Of a stretch of DNA of 64,000 nt, positions 55,340 through 63,603 are shown piece by piece. Made by a program: the position numbers and the translations under genes. The notes beneath the pieces were generated by a model. It saw only the letters and a program-made list of their open reading frames with translations. It ran no database searches and had not been told where the DNA came from. The DNA is taken from NCBI RefSeq assembly GCF_001591445.1, contig NZ_BCUX01000023.1, positions 36,416 through 100,415 on the forward strand, written 5' to 3'. Source of the stretch: Neobacillus drentensis NBRC 102427. GTDB taxonomy: Bacteria; Bacillota; Bacilli; Bacillales; Cytobacillaceae. How positions within the stretch are numbered: position 1 is the first letter of the stretch; every line of letters starts with the position of its first letter.

Positions 55340-56116
55340 TCACCCAAACTGCCAAACACTATGACTCAGATTTCCATATCGAAAACTGCGATGCAACAAA
55401 GCCGCTTTTCGACTATCATCTGCTGCTCCCAGCGCATAGAAGATCGGAATAAAGTGTTCTTTGCCATAACGGGGTACGGCATATTCAGCATTTGGAGCTA
55501 AAGAATCATACTTGAATAAGGAGTCTAAATCCCAATTATTCAAGTGGTGTGCCAACCAATCGTCAAACTCAAGCGCCCATTGGTCGACTTCGTTATCTGC
55601 CCATTTTACCGCTCTAAGATTATGAACGGTTCCTCCACTACCAATAATTAAAATATCATTTGCACGTAAGGCTGACAGAGATTTACCGATTTTATATTGT
55701 TCTTCAGGTTTTAGATTTTGATTAACGGACATCGAAATCACCGGAATATCAGCATTCGGATAAAGAAGACGAAGAACCACCCATGCCCCATGATCGAGCC
55801 CGCGTTTTGTTTCAACTTCAAATGTTACCCCATTTTCAGTAAACAAATCTTTAATTTCTTTTGAAATCTGCTGATCACCTTGGGCTGGATATTTAATGCG
55901 ATACAATTCCGGATCGAAGCCACCGAAATCATAAATCGTGTCATACGTGTCGACGTCACTTACCTTTTGCATCGTTGATTCCCAATGGGCTGAAAATAAG
56001 ATAATCGCCTTTGGCCGGGGCAGCGTTTGCCCAAGCTGATTTAAAAACTGAGTATAATCATTATTCTCCATCGCTAATAACGGTGCACCATGCGCAATAA
56101 AAAAAGATGGTAACAT
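55340..56116 (-). CDS. LigB/DODA-type extradiol dioxygenase
   Basis: A 258-residue class III extradiol ring-cleavage dioxygenase fold, YgiD-like. Metal and active-site His are in FIAHGAPLLAMENNDY, FSAHWEST, LDHGAWVVLR and IGSGGTVHNLR. Substrate unknown; it may act on a catechol such as L-DOPA or flavonoid-type molecules. Directly downstream of a DoxX gene with a 15-nt gap, a pairing common in Bacillaceae. Confidence 0.9.
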   Translation of the reverse strand: MLPSFFIAHGAPLLAMENNDYTQFLNQLGQTLPRPKAIILFSAHWESTMQKVSDVDTYDTIYDFGGFDPELYRIKYPAQGDQQISKEIKDLFTENGVTFEVETKRGLDHGAWVVLRLLYPNADIPVISMSVNQNLKPEEQYKIGKSLSALRANDILIIGSGGTVHNLRAVKWADNEVDQWALEFDDWLAHHLNNWDLDSLFKYDSLAPNAEYAVPRYGKEHFIPIFYALGAADDSRKAALLHRSFRYGNLSHSVWQFG

Positions 56117-56131
56117 ACTAATTCCCCCTAT

Positions 56132-56575
56132 TTAGTTACTTAAACTTTTCGAAAAAGAGGTTGTTTCTTCCTTTTGTCCTTTGAAAATTAGCTGATCCAA
56201 CGCGAACATTTTGCTGCCATTGATCGTAATAAACACAGCCATTGCCAACAAAGCTAAATCTAATTCATAACCTGCCATTTGTCCATTCCCTAAAAAGCCT
56301 ACTGAAAGTTTCACTTTTACAGTTGCTCCAATCATCAACAAAGCAAGTAAACCTGAAACAATTCGGCTTCCTAATCCAAGAACTAAAGCTGCCCCACCAA
56401 TCATCTCAACAGATGCAACACCATACGCTAAGAATCCTGGTAACCCGATACTGTCAAACCAACCAACGATATTTTCAATTCCACCTTGGAATTTAACTAA
56501 CCCATGAACAAAGAAAGTAATTCCTAAGATAACTCTTAATATTAATGTACTAGCTTCAAATTTATTATTTAACAT
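56132..56575 (-). CDS. DoxX-family membrane protein
   Basis: A 147-residue DoxX/YphA-type protein with four hydrophobic segments, including RVILGITFFVHGLVKFQGG and GGAALVLGLGSRI. DoxX proteins may carry quinone or thiol redox functions. Co-transcribed with the LigB dioxygenase. AAGGGGAAATG gives a good ribosome site. Confidence 0.88.
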   Translation of the reverse strand: MLNNKFEASTLILRVILGITFFVHGLVKFQGGIENIVGWFDSIGLPGFLAYGVASVEMIGGAALVLGLGSRIVSGLLALLMIGATVKVKLSVGFLGNGQMAGYELDLALLAMAVFITINGSKMFALDQLIFKGQKEETTSFSKSLSN

Positions 56576-56621
56576 TTTTCATTTCCCCTTAGTTGTAATT
56601 TGTTTTTTATGATTTTATTTT

Positions 56622-57272
56622 TTATAATTTTACTTTTTCCGCTATCCATTGCATGAAATCCTTATGGTTTTCCATTGAAACTGTATGTCCTTCTTGATAA
56701 GTCTTAAAGGTGACATCAGCCCCCAACTCACGAAAATACTCATTATTTGCCAAACCCCATTCAAATGGAAGAACCTGATCCATCTCTCCATGGGAAATAA
56801 ACAAGGATAGTTTATCAACTGGCTTAATGCTATACTCTTCTTTTACAAAAGCAGGAATGTAACCGCTAAGGGCAATGATACCCTTGATTCGATTCCCCAG
56901 TGCTAATCCTAAAGTCATTGAAAGGATTGCCCCCTGGCTGAAGCCGAGTAAGAACAATTGACTCTCATCTATCGGGTATTCACTACATGCATAATCAATA
57001 AATCTAGTTAGTTTACTAACTCCTTCATCGAACACTTCCCGATGCGGTTTTCCATATCCTTGAATGGTAAAATAAGCAAAACCTGGGGGTTGAGGAAGAT
57101 GACCGCGAACACTGAAAATAAAAAAGCGGTCTTCTAATCCATTTACTAATGACAACATGTTCTGCTCGTTACTACCAATCCCGTGCATTAGAAACAATGC
57201 TGGATAGGTTTTAGCTGGTTCAATTTGTGCTGGCCGACGAAGCTCATAAATCATCGGTGCATTCAATTTCAT
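56622..57272 (-). CDS. Phospholipase/carboxylesterase-type alpha/beta hydrolase
   Basis: A 216-residue single-domain hydrolase of the phospholipase/carboxylesterase (YtpA/EstB) type. Nucleophile Ser in LLGFSQGAIL (GxSxG), acid Asp in SHGEMDQVLP, His in EGHTVSMENH. ATG 57272 follows AAAGG closely; ATG 57275 is equally possible. The longer frame from 57350 is not supported. It stands third in line after LigB and DoxX but with its own 50-nt gap. The 317 nt between this start and the next gene are AT-rich with no supported gene. Confidence 0.85.
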   Translation of the reverse strand: MKLNAPMIYELRRPAQIEPAKTYPALFLMHGIGSNEQNMLSLVNGLEDRFFIFSVRGHLPQPPGFAYFTIQGYGKPHREVFDEGVSKLTRFIDYACSEYPIDESQLFLLGFSQGAILSMTLGLALGNRIKGIIALSGYIPAFVKEEYSIKPVDKLSLFISHGEMDQVLPFEWGLANNEYFRELGADVTFKTYQEGHTVSMENHKDFMQWIAEKVKL

Positions 57273-57563
57273 CATCCTTTCTACTAGCAAATTTTTTAAT
57301 ACACTCCTAATAACATTAGGGTGGCTGAATATGTGAATACTAACCCTCAAAAAAGTTAAGTATTTGTAGTAATTTCAGCATTTGCATCTTAATGTGCAAA
57401 AAAGATTCATATTAAGAAACAAGTTAACAAAAAAATAAAAACATCTCTGTTTTGTTTTTAGATATGAACTTTTGTTGTTTATAAGATAACATCTTTCCAC
57501 ATAGATAGTCAATTGTTTTTTTCTCCAATGTGAAAAATTGTTTTATATTAGAATATAAATGAA

Positions 57564-57584
57564 TAAAGGAACCAGATTGGTTCC
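57564..57584 (-). terminator. Terminator of the alpha/beta hydrolase at 57590
   Basis: Minus-strand stem GGAACC / GGTTCC, 5-nt loop, short T tail. Confidence 0.65.
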
Positions 57585-57589
57585 TCTAC

Positions 57590-58381
57590 TTATAATTTTA
57601 TATTCGATAAAAAATTTTGAATCTCTGAAATGAGATCCATGGGATTTTCATACATACTCATATGGCCGGAATCCTTTATTAATGATTGTTTTATATTGTC
57701 TTTGCTAACCGAAAAAGTCTTATCAGAAGGGATAATTTGATCTTGCTCCCCTGCTATTAAAAGAACAGGTAATGTAGAAACTTCTAATAGATGATTACGG
57801 TCAGGCCGATTCTTCATCGCATTTAGGGCATCTATTGCACCCTCTGCTGAAGTAGTATAGCCTATCTCCATCGCTTCACCTACGTAATTCTCATCCTGGT
57901 TTTCCGGCGAGAAAAGTTTTGGTACCAAACCGTCGATTAGCGAGTAGATTCCTGACTGGTTTACTTTTTCAATATTGGCTAGCCTGCCTTTTTTCGCCTC
58001 TTCCGAATCTGGAAAGGCGGTTGAATGAATAAGAGAATATCCATTTAATTGACCGCTATATTTTTCTGCGAAGGCAAGTGTGATGTAGCCGCCTAACGAG
58101 TGACCAAACATAGTCACTATAGGTACATTTAATTTATCCAAAAGGCTTTTTACTTGATCAGCGATATTTTCAATTGTAGTGTTACCTTTTAAGGGATCAG
58201 ATTGTCCATGCCCAGGCAAATCAGGAGCTATTACCCGGTAATTAGCTGACAAAGCCGGGATAACATGTTCCCAATAACGAGAGCTTCCACAAAAACCATG
58301 CAGTAGAACAATTGGTTTCCCTGACCCGCTATCTATGTATCCTATTGATGTATCTTGGAGAGTAAGTTTCTTAAGTTCCAT
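57590..58381 (-). CDS. Alpha/beta hydrolase
   Basis: A 263-residue hydrolase with HGFCGSSRYWEHV (oxyanion), nucleophile Ser in MFGHSLGGYITL, acid in AGEQDQIIPSDK and His in DSGHMSMYENP. Looks like a MenH- or haloperoxidase-type esterase; substrate unknown. ATG 58381 follows TGGAG; an in-frame GTG lies at 58393. It follows an unknown 82-residue protein gene by 23 nt in the same direction. Confidence 0.85.
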   Translation of the reverse strand: MELKKLTLQDTSIGYIDSGSGKPIVLLHGFCGSSRYWEHVIPALSANYRVIAPDLPGHGQSDPLKGNTTIENIADQVKSLLDKLNVPIVTMFGHSLGGYITLAFAEKYSGQLNGYSLIHSTAFPDSEEAKKGRLANIEKVNQSGIYSLIDGLVPKLFSPENQDENYVGEAMEIGYTTSAEGAIDALNAMKNRPDRNHLLEVSTLPVLLIAGEQDQIIPSDKTFSVSKDNIKQSLIKDSGHMSMYENPMDLISEIQNFLSNIKL

Positions 58382-58404
58382 ATAGGTTTCCACTCCAGAG
58401 TATT

Positions 58405-58653
58405 TTAGCTAATCTGCTCTTCAGTATTGTCTGTGCTTAGTAATATGCGTTTACTTGGAATTTGTGTAAGGTTTGATTTTTTTAATAAATAATTTAAATG
58501 TTCTATTGGCATGGAGCCATGACCTTTGCTGTCTGCTAGAATAAATTGTACAGTGACTCCATTATAACTTTGGACCGTCATCGATTCAGCTGAATTGAAA
58601 AAACCTTTAATACCCGGGGAAATTTGATATTTTGTACCTTCTTCAATTAACAT
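58405..58653 (-). CDS. Unknown 82-residue protein
   Basis: A small soluble protein with a beta-rich start (KYQISPGIKGFFNSAESMTV) and a mid-section ILADSKGHGSMPIEHLNYLL. No family recognised. AAAGGAGTAATGTA precedes ATG 58653. Transcribed with the following alpha/beta hydrolase. Reasonable codon use supports coding. Confidence 0.65.
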   Translation of the reverse strand: MLIEEGTKYQISPGIKGFFNSAESMTVQSYNGVTVQFILADSKGHGSMPIEHLNYLLKKSNLTQIPSKRILLSTDNTEEQIS

Positions 58654-58743
58654 TACATTACTCCTTTATAGATGTTCTTCATCAGTAGTATGCCAAGAAA
58701 GACTTTATACATACATAAATTTTCCAATTGATTGCATAGAAAA

Positions 58744-58771
58744 TAAAAAGAGAGACTAATGAATCCCTCTT
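58744..58771 (-). terminator. Terminator of the DUF1292 gene
   Basis: Minus-strand stem AAGAGGGA / TCTCTCTT with one G-U pair, T5 tail. Confidence 0.75.
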
Positions 58772-58783
58772 GTCCCAAGCATA

Positions 58784-59065
58784 TTATTCATCTGTTCCTT
58801 CTTCTTCGTCCATCATTTCATCAAATGCTGCTGAAACTTTGTCGAATTCTTCATCACTTTCAATGGCGGAAAAATCACCGTCTTCATCGACCTTCAGAAA
58901 AAAGATATCAATATCTTCATCTGATTCTTGTCTAACATCCTCCGCAAATCCCACAGCCACATAATCATTTCCTTCTATCGTCATGACGCCTAACACTTCG
59001 ACTTCTTGTTCCTCATCATTTTCATCGCTAATGGTAAAAATTTCGCCTACTTCAACTTTACTCAT
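58784..59065 (-). CDS. DUF1292 (YrzB-like) acidic protein
   Basis: A 93-residue, very acidic protein (Asp/Glu about 40%) with a beta-sheet core MSKVEVGEIFTISDENDEEQ and an acidic tail, matching DUF1292/YrzB. In B. subtilis YrzB lies with yrrK-yrzL near alaS; here the copy stands alone, so it is probably a second paralogue. Function unknown. AAGGGGAACG precedes the ATG. Confidence 0.82.
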   Translation of the reverse strand: MSKVEVGEIFTISDENDEEQEVEVLGVMTIEGNDYVAVGFAEDVRQESDEDIDIFFLKVDEDGDFSAIESDEEFDKVSAAFDEMMDEEEGTDE

Positions 59066-59213
59066 TTATACGTTCCCCTTTCATATAAAAAGTATATACT
59101 TTTACCATTATCTCATAAAAGAATGGGTTTCATTCGAAATTATGTATTTCCACTATATATTCGACAAAAATCTTATATAATAAATTCATAACGATTTCTA
59201 AGGAGACCTTGAA

Positions 59214-59513
59214 ATGGATCAAAAACAGTTAGAAGAAAAGATTATCGAAAACTATCGCGGTGAAGAGAAAATGATGATTCTAGTATTTGCACAATGGTGC
59301 GTGAATCACGATCTTAATCCAGAAGACTTCTATTTACGGGCTTATCCCGATCAAGCCTCTAATCCTGCCCTAAAAGAAGCAATTGAGTTAACCGTTCCAA
59401 AAGAAGAAGCGGGTGAAGTGAGCGACGAAACCTTGCTTGGAGTGTTAGCGTTATTTGGCAATGACGACCTTGCATTTGTCGTAACGGAAGAAATCAATAG
59501 AATGAAAAAATAA
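59214..59513 (+). CDS. Conserved small acidic protein, unknown
   Basis: A 99-residue soluble protein with two helical segments: LEEKIIENYRGEEKMMILVF and an end LGVLALFGNDDLAFVVTEEI. Cys is single (AQWCVNHDLNP). No named family. AAGGAGACC before the ATG; terminator at once after. Divergent from the DUF1292 gene, with no operator seen. Confidence 0.75.
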   Translation: MDQKQLEEKIIENYRGEEKMMILVFAQWCVNHDLNPEDFYLRAYPDQASNPALKEAIELTVPKEEAGEVSDETLLGVLALFGNDDLAFVVTEEINRMKK

Positions 59514-59521
59514 GTTTTTTT

Positions 59522-59557
59522 AAAGCAGACATACTCTAGGAGTATTGTCTGCTTTTT
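59522..59557 (+). terminator. Terminator of the 99-residue protein gene
   Basis: Hairpin AAAGCAGACA / TGTCTGCTTT with inner ACTC/GAGT pair, T tail. Confidence 0.92.
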
Positions 59558-59561
59558 GACA

Positions 59562-60494
59562 CTAATAATGATACTCCCTGTTAACCGGCGAGGGTTTTAG
59601 TAAGAAATCCTTTAATGCCTCTCGATTTTCTTCAAGATTTATTTCAAGAACAGCTCCGGCATGGGGATAGGTTTTATTTTCAAAACTATTTTGGACGGGT
59701 ATCCGTAAACTATCGATATTCTTAATCGGATAAAAGACTAGTTTAGATAAGACTGATAAAATCTCCCCTTTGTCCATATCTGATTCCACATGATTTAAAC
59801 TTTCCTCCACAAAATCCGGCAGCACTGCCAGCGACTCAAAATTGCTAAATTTATTTTTCAATTGTTCCTTTACCTTGACGATAACTTCTTGTTGTCGTTT
59901 AACACGGCCAAAATCACTTTCGTCATCATGTCTAAACCGGACATATTTTAGTAATTCTCTTCCATTTAGCGCATTTTCCCCAGGCTTAACTTCCATGTTA
60001 AAATCGTCAATCATCTTTTGACTAACATTCACAGTAATACCTTCTGGCGCAATCAGATCAATGAAGTTAGCAAATCCTTCAAAATCAATCGAAATAGAAT
60101 GATCCACTTGCATTCCGAAATTTTGATAAATGGTCTTTTTTAATAACTCATTTCCACCTATAAAATAAGCCTTGTTAAGCTTATCGTACCCTTTTGAGTA
60201 CCCCGGGATTTTTACATAACTATCTCTCATCAGGGAGATTAACTTGATATTACCTTCTTTAGGAACATATTGAGCAATAATGATTGCGTCTGAGAAAGAT
60301 TGAGGTTCGCCTCTTGAATCGCTCCCAATTAATAGGAAGTTCATGATACCTTTTTTATTTTTATGATTGGTGACATCTTCTAATTTTGATGGTGAAGAGG
60401 GATTGACTTGATGTTGGTCACTCAAATTACCAGCTGAACAGCCTCCTAATAATATAGACAATAAAATAATCATGAATATTCTCAAACTTTTCAC
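59562..60494 (-). CDS. LCP-family (LytR-CpsA-Psr) lipoprotein
   Basis: A 310-residue protein with a lipobox near residue 20 (LLGGC), then an LCP domain (about 50-205): FLLIGSDSRGE, ISLMRDSYVKIPG, KLNKAYFIGG, YVRFRHDDESDFGRVKRQQEV, all catalytic Arg/Asp. LCP enzymes attach teichoic acids or capsules to peptidoglycan. Most are type II membrane proteins; here anchoring seems to be by lipid instead. Start: GTG 60494 or ATG 60473; no strong ribosome site. Confidence 0.87.
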   Translation of the reverse strand: MKSLRIFMIILLSILLGGCSAGNLSDQHQVNPSSPSKLEDVTNHKNKKGIMNFLLIGSDSRGEPQSFSDAIIIAQYVPKEGNIKLISLMRDSYVKIPGYSKGYDKLNKAYFIGGNELLKKTIYQNFGMQVDHSISIDFEGFANFIDLIAPEGITVNVSQKMIDDFNMEVKPGENALNGRELLKYVRFRHDDESDFGRVKRQQEVIVKVKEQLKNKFSNFESLAVLPDFVEESLNHVESDMDKGEILSVLSKLVFYPIKNIDSLRIPVQNSFENKTYPHAGAVLEINLEENREALKDFLLKPSPVNREYHY

Positions 60495-60675
60495 CAACTT
60501 TCAACAATATTCGCTCAAAAGTATAAGTTACTGCCTACTTAATTTCTCATTTTTTACTTTTGATTATTCTTCCTTAACAATATCTATCCTTATATTTGCT
60601 TAACAAATATGGGATATATTGCATAAAATCCCCTATTCTACGCATAATGAGAAAAAAGTTTTTTGAGGGATTGGT

Positions 60676-60816
60676 GTGGATCCTCTGGGTCTTGGGGCTA
60701 AATATAAGGAACATTATCGCCGGTTTAACGAAAAACAATGGAAAAGATTTTATCCAACCGTAAAAGTTCATGTGAATGTAAAAGTGGATATCAAACAAAC
60801 TGGGATTATAGATTAA
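60676..60816 (+). CDS. Possible 46-residue basic protein upstream of the tRNA-like element
   Basis: From GTG 60676, with GAGGG six bases upstream, a 46-residue frame MDPLGLGAKYKEHYRRFNEK and YPTVKVHVNVKVDIKQTGIID. Basic, Tyr/Arg-rich, with an alternating VKVHVNVKVDI beta strand. It ends 52 nt before the tRNA-like sequence. It looks protein-like but no family is recognised; it could be a remnant of a longer gene. Confidence 0.45.
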   Translation: MDPLGLGAKYKEHYRRFNEKQWKRFYPTVKVHVNVKVDIKQTGIID

Positions 60817-60867
60817 TTTTTTAAAATGAAAGGGATATACTTGAAGAACTTGGTCAAAATAAAATCA

Positions 60868-60954
60868 GGGCTTGTAGCTCAATTGGCAGAGCAACCTGAA
60901 GTCCCATCTCGTGGACTGCAGTGTGTGTTGTGGGTTCAAATCCCACCAAGCCCT
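60868..60954 (+). tRNA. tRNA-like element with anomalous anticodon domain
   Basis: Acceptor arms GGGCTTG (60868-60874) and CAAGCCC (60947-60953) pair perfectly; D arm GCTC-AATTGGCA-GAGC (60877-60892) and T arm GTGGG-TTCAAAT-CCCAC (60930-60946) are perfect and in the right places; discriminator is T and CCA is not encoded. Between D and T arms are 37 nt instead of about 23. The best hairpin there is AGTCC-CATCTCGT-GGACT (60900-60917), extended by CTG/CAG after one mismatch; it has an 8-nt loop and sits seven bases from the D arm. No 5-bp/7-nt anticodon arm is formed, and no isotype can be assigned. It may be a degenerate tRNA or a tRNA-like RNA. Confidence 0.7.
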
Positions 60955-60981
60955 TCTATTTATTAACCTTTAATCGAATAT

Positions 60982-61016
60982 AAAAAAGGGACTAACAAAC
61001 GTGTCAGTCCCTTTTT
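60982..61016. terminator. Terminator after the tRNA-like element and feoB
   Basis: 11- to 12-bp stem AAAAAGGGACT / AGTCCCTTTTT between the convergent tRNA-like element and the FeoB membrane gene; works on both strands. Confidence 0.9.
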
Positions 61017-61026
61017 AACATTGTAA

Positions 61027-62400
61027 TTACAGTAAACCAAAATATCTCACCGTTTGTGTGATAATCAGCGGAACAAGGATCGCGATAACGGTCGGGATAA
61101 GGAAGGCAAGAAATGTCCATTTCATACTCTTTGTTTCTTTATAAATATTTAGCAAGGTTGTGCCGCACGGATAATGAAGCAATGAGAATAACATCATATT
61201 CAATGCTGTCAGCCATGTCCAGCCATGGTTTAGAAAAATTTGTTTCAAATCCACTAAATTATCCACTTCCGTCAGTGAACCCGTTGATAAATAACCCATC
61301 AAAAGGATTGGAAGGACAATTTCGTTTGCTGGTAACCCTAAAATGAACGCCAACATGATATAACCATCAAGGCCAAGCAGTTTTCCAAACGGGTCTAAGA
61401 ACTCGACGGCATACATGAGAATACTCGTGTCACCAATATATAAATTTGCAAACACCCAAGTTAATATTGCTGCAGGAGCGGCAACTTTAACAGCGCGAAC
61501 TAATACGGACCAGGATTTTGTTATGGACGAACGAATTACCGTATCAAAAATCTTTGGTTTCCGATATGGCGGGAGCTCTAACGTATAATGTGTCGGTATT
61601 CCCTTTAATAATGTTTTCGACAGTGCCCAAGAAACAAAGAAAGTGACAATAATTCCAAATAGGACTATGCCGACAATGACACCGGTTGTTACTAGTGATT
61701 TAAGTCCTCCAGTAAAATTAGCTGCCATGAATAACGAAGCCAAGACAATTAATGTTCCCCACCGGCCATTACACGGAACAAAGTTGTTTGTCAAAATGGC
61801 AAGCATCCGTTCTCTTGGGGATTCAATAATCCTCGTGGAAATAACGGCAGCTGCATTACACCCAAATCCCATGGCCATTGTTAATGATTGCTTCCCATGG
61901 GCACCGACTCTTTTAAACAAACGATCCATGTTAAACGCTACCCTTGGCAAATACCCATAATTCTCTAACAGCGCAAAGGATGGGAAGAAGATGGCCATTG
62001 GCGGCAGCATCACGCTTATAACCCAGGTCGTTCCCCGGTATAACCCAAGAACCAGGATCCCATGCAGCCAATCAGGTGCATGAATAAAGGCAAAAAACGC
62101 GGTAATATATCCCTCTAAAAATCCAAAAAACTCAGCTATCATTGAAGATGGTACATTGGCCCCAGCGATGGTTAAATAAAACAAAACCCCTAACATAATT
62201 ATCATAATAGGAAAACCAAAAATAGGTGAGGTAAAAATCTCATCTAGTTTTTCTGTTCGTGTATCCCTTTTCGATTTTGTGTAGGTGATTCCCTCGCCGC
62301 ATAATTTATGACTGCGGTCATAAAGATGCTGGACGATGTCATCTCGCAGCTTAGAGGTCGATAACTCCTGAGCCTCTGCAAATAGTTCTTCTATACGCAT
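61027..62400 (-). CDS. FeoB membrane portion (split gene)
   Basis: A 457-residue protein equivalent to the C-terminal half of FeoB, the ferrous iron transporter. It starts with the end of the helical linker (MRIEELFAEAQELSTSKLRD), then two Gate (nucleoside recognition) domains: FNMDRLFKRVGAHGKQSLTMAMGFGCNAAAV and ALNMMLFSLLHYPCGTTLLN, with conserved Cys. There is no GTPase domain; that is encoded by the upstream gene four bases away. Both frames end and start cleanly, so it is a gene fission rather than a frameshift. Confidence 0.92.
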   Translation of the reverse strand: MRIEELFAEAQELSTSKLRDDIVQHLYDRSHKLCGEGITYTKSKRDTRTEKLDEIFTSPIFGFPIMIIMLGVLFYLTIAGANVPSSMIAEFFGFLEGYITAFFAFIHAPDWLHGILVLGLYRGTTWVISVMLPPMAIFFPSFALLENYGYLPRVAFNMDRLFKRVGAHGKQSLTMAMGFGCNAAAVISTRIIESPRERMLAILTNNFVPCNGRWGTLIVLASLFMAANFTGGLKSLVTTGVIVGIVLFGIIVTFFVSWALSKTLLKGIPTHYTLELPPYRKPKIFDTVIRSSITKSWSVLVRAVKVAAPAAILTWVFANLYIGDTSILMYAVEFLDPFGKLLGLDGYIMLAFILGLPANEIVLPILLMGYLSTGSLTEVDNLVDLKQIFLNHGWTWLTALNMMLFSLLHYPCGTTLLNIYKETKSMKWTFLAFLIPTVIAILVPLIITQTVRYFGLL

Positions 62401-62404
62401 AGCG

Positions 62405-63094
62405 CTAAACCTCCTCCGGCACTAATCGTTTACTAATTTCATTAAGTAAGGCCTCGTCTCCGTCCAGTAATCTCAAAGTTACCCAGCGAGAAGATAAATG
62501 ATCTCCCACAATTTCACGTACTTTTGGTTCTATTTTCATAATCTTTGCTTCAATTTCATCCGGATAGAACATCTGAACCGGATGACATTCGATCGCTCCC
62601 GTTACAATCCGGTCAATTGTATCGAGCAGCATCGGGAAACCTTTTTTGTTTCGGGCCGAAATTTTGATAACAGGTACCCCTAACCGGTTGGTTAACAACC
62701 GCTCATTAATGTTAATGCCTTGTTCTTCCGCCACATCAATTAAATTTATACAAATAATTACGTTAGTTGTCATCTCTAATACCTGTAGTGCTAAGTTGAA
62801 ATTTCGTTCTAAGGATGTTGCATCTAGCACCACAATGGTCACATCGGGTTTTTCAAACACAATATAATTACGTGCCACTTCTTCGTCAGTTGAATTCGAA
62901 AAAAGTGAATAGGTTCCTGGCAGGTCAATTAGTTGAAAGACTTTATCTTTAAACTGGACACTTCCTTGCGCAAGGGAAACGGTTTTTCCTGCCCAATTTC
63001 CGGTATGCTGTCTAAGGCCGGTTAAGGCGTTGAACAAGGTACTTTTTCCTGTATTCGGGTTTCCCGCTAAGGCAATTCGGTATTCATTCCCCAT
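62405..63094 (-). CDS. FeoB GTPase portion (split gene)
   Basis: A 229-residue protein equal to the N-terminal FeoB G domain plus GDI-like helices. G1 GNPNTGKST (about 10-18), G3 DLPGTYSLF, G4 NLID (Asn-x-x-Asp), G5 SARNKKG. The C-terminal 60 residues match the GDI helical domain. The membrane part is in the next gene. It overlaps feoA by 11 bp, so feoA-GTPase-membrane gene form one coupled operon. Confidence 0.93.
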   Translation of the reverse strand: MGNEYRIALAGNPNTGKSTLFNALTGLRQHTGNWAGKTVSLAQGSVQFKDKVFQLIDLPGTYSLFSNSTDEEVARNYIVFEKPDVTIVVLDATSLERNFNLALQVLEMTTNVIICINLIDVAEEQGININERLLTNRLGVPVIKISARNKKGFPMLLDTIDRIVTGAIECHPVQMFYPDEIEAKIMKIEPKVREIVGDHLSSRWVTLRLLDGDEALLNEISKRLVPEEV

Positions 63095-63338
63095 TAGATA
63101 TCAGCTCCCCTTCTATTTTAGAACTCTCCTCTCTTCGGAGGGCAATCGTTGTTTGACTGACACGAAAAGCAATCGGGTCTCCCAATGGACTTTTTCGGAT
63201 AACTTCCACAAGTGCTCCAGTCACAAATCCTAAATCTAATAATCTTCTTCTCATAACACCTTCTAGATTTAACTCAGTTATTTTTATCAAATTTCCTTTT
63301 TGTCCATTCACGAGTTTAATAATATTAGGTTTATCCAT
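63084..63338 (-). CDS. feoA: FeoA-family ferrous iron transport protein
   Basis: An 84-residue SH3-like FeoA protein (GNLIKITELNLEGVMRRRLL and GDPIAFRVSQTTIALRREES) that assists FeoB. First gene of the feoA-feoB(split) operon. About 90 nt upstream, 63427-63441 matches the Fur 7-1-7 consensus at 10 of 14 positions, which in this AT-rich DNA is only suggestive. AAAGGTGGGG precedes the ATG. Confidence 0.92.
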   Translation of the reverse strand: MDKPNIIKLVNGQKGNLIKITELNLEGVMRRRLLDLGFVTGALVEVIRKSPLGDPIAFRVSQTTIALRREESSKIEGELISNGE

Positions 63339-63603
63339 CTCTCTTTCCCCACCTTTAAAGTTTTTACCATGTGCAACTTTTGTTTAATTATATGTAAAAA
63401 TTTCAATAATGTCTCCTAATTAGCAAAAATAAATATTATCTGCGTAGTAGAAACTAGTGTTTTATCAAAAAAATTGGAAAAATATATATTTTTCTTCATT
63501 TTAGTAATGTGTTTCACTTGAATTATTATCAGAATATGGTAATCTAATAGTAATTTTTATAATATTCAGTCATTTAAAAAGAAAAGGGAATGGAGTGGGT
63601 AAA

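Noticed and set aside
60574..60798. 74-residue minus-strand frame with Phe/Tyr-rich peptide
   Set aside because: It is antisense to the better candidate at 60676-60816 and has no ribosome site.
63427..63441. Possible Fur box upstream of feoA
   Set aside because: Matches only 10 of 14 consensus positions and is in AT-rich DNA, so it is not listed as a separate site.
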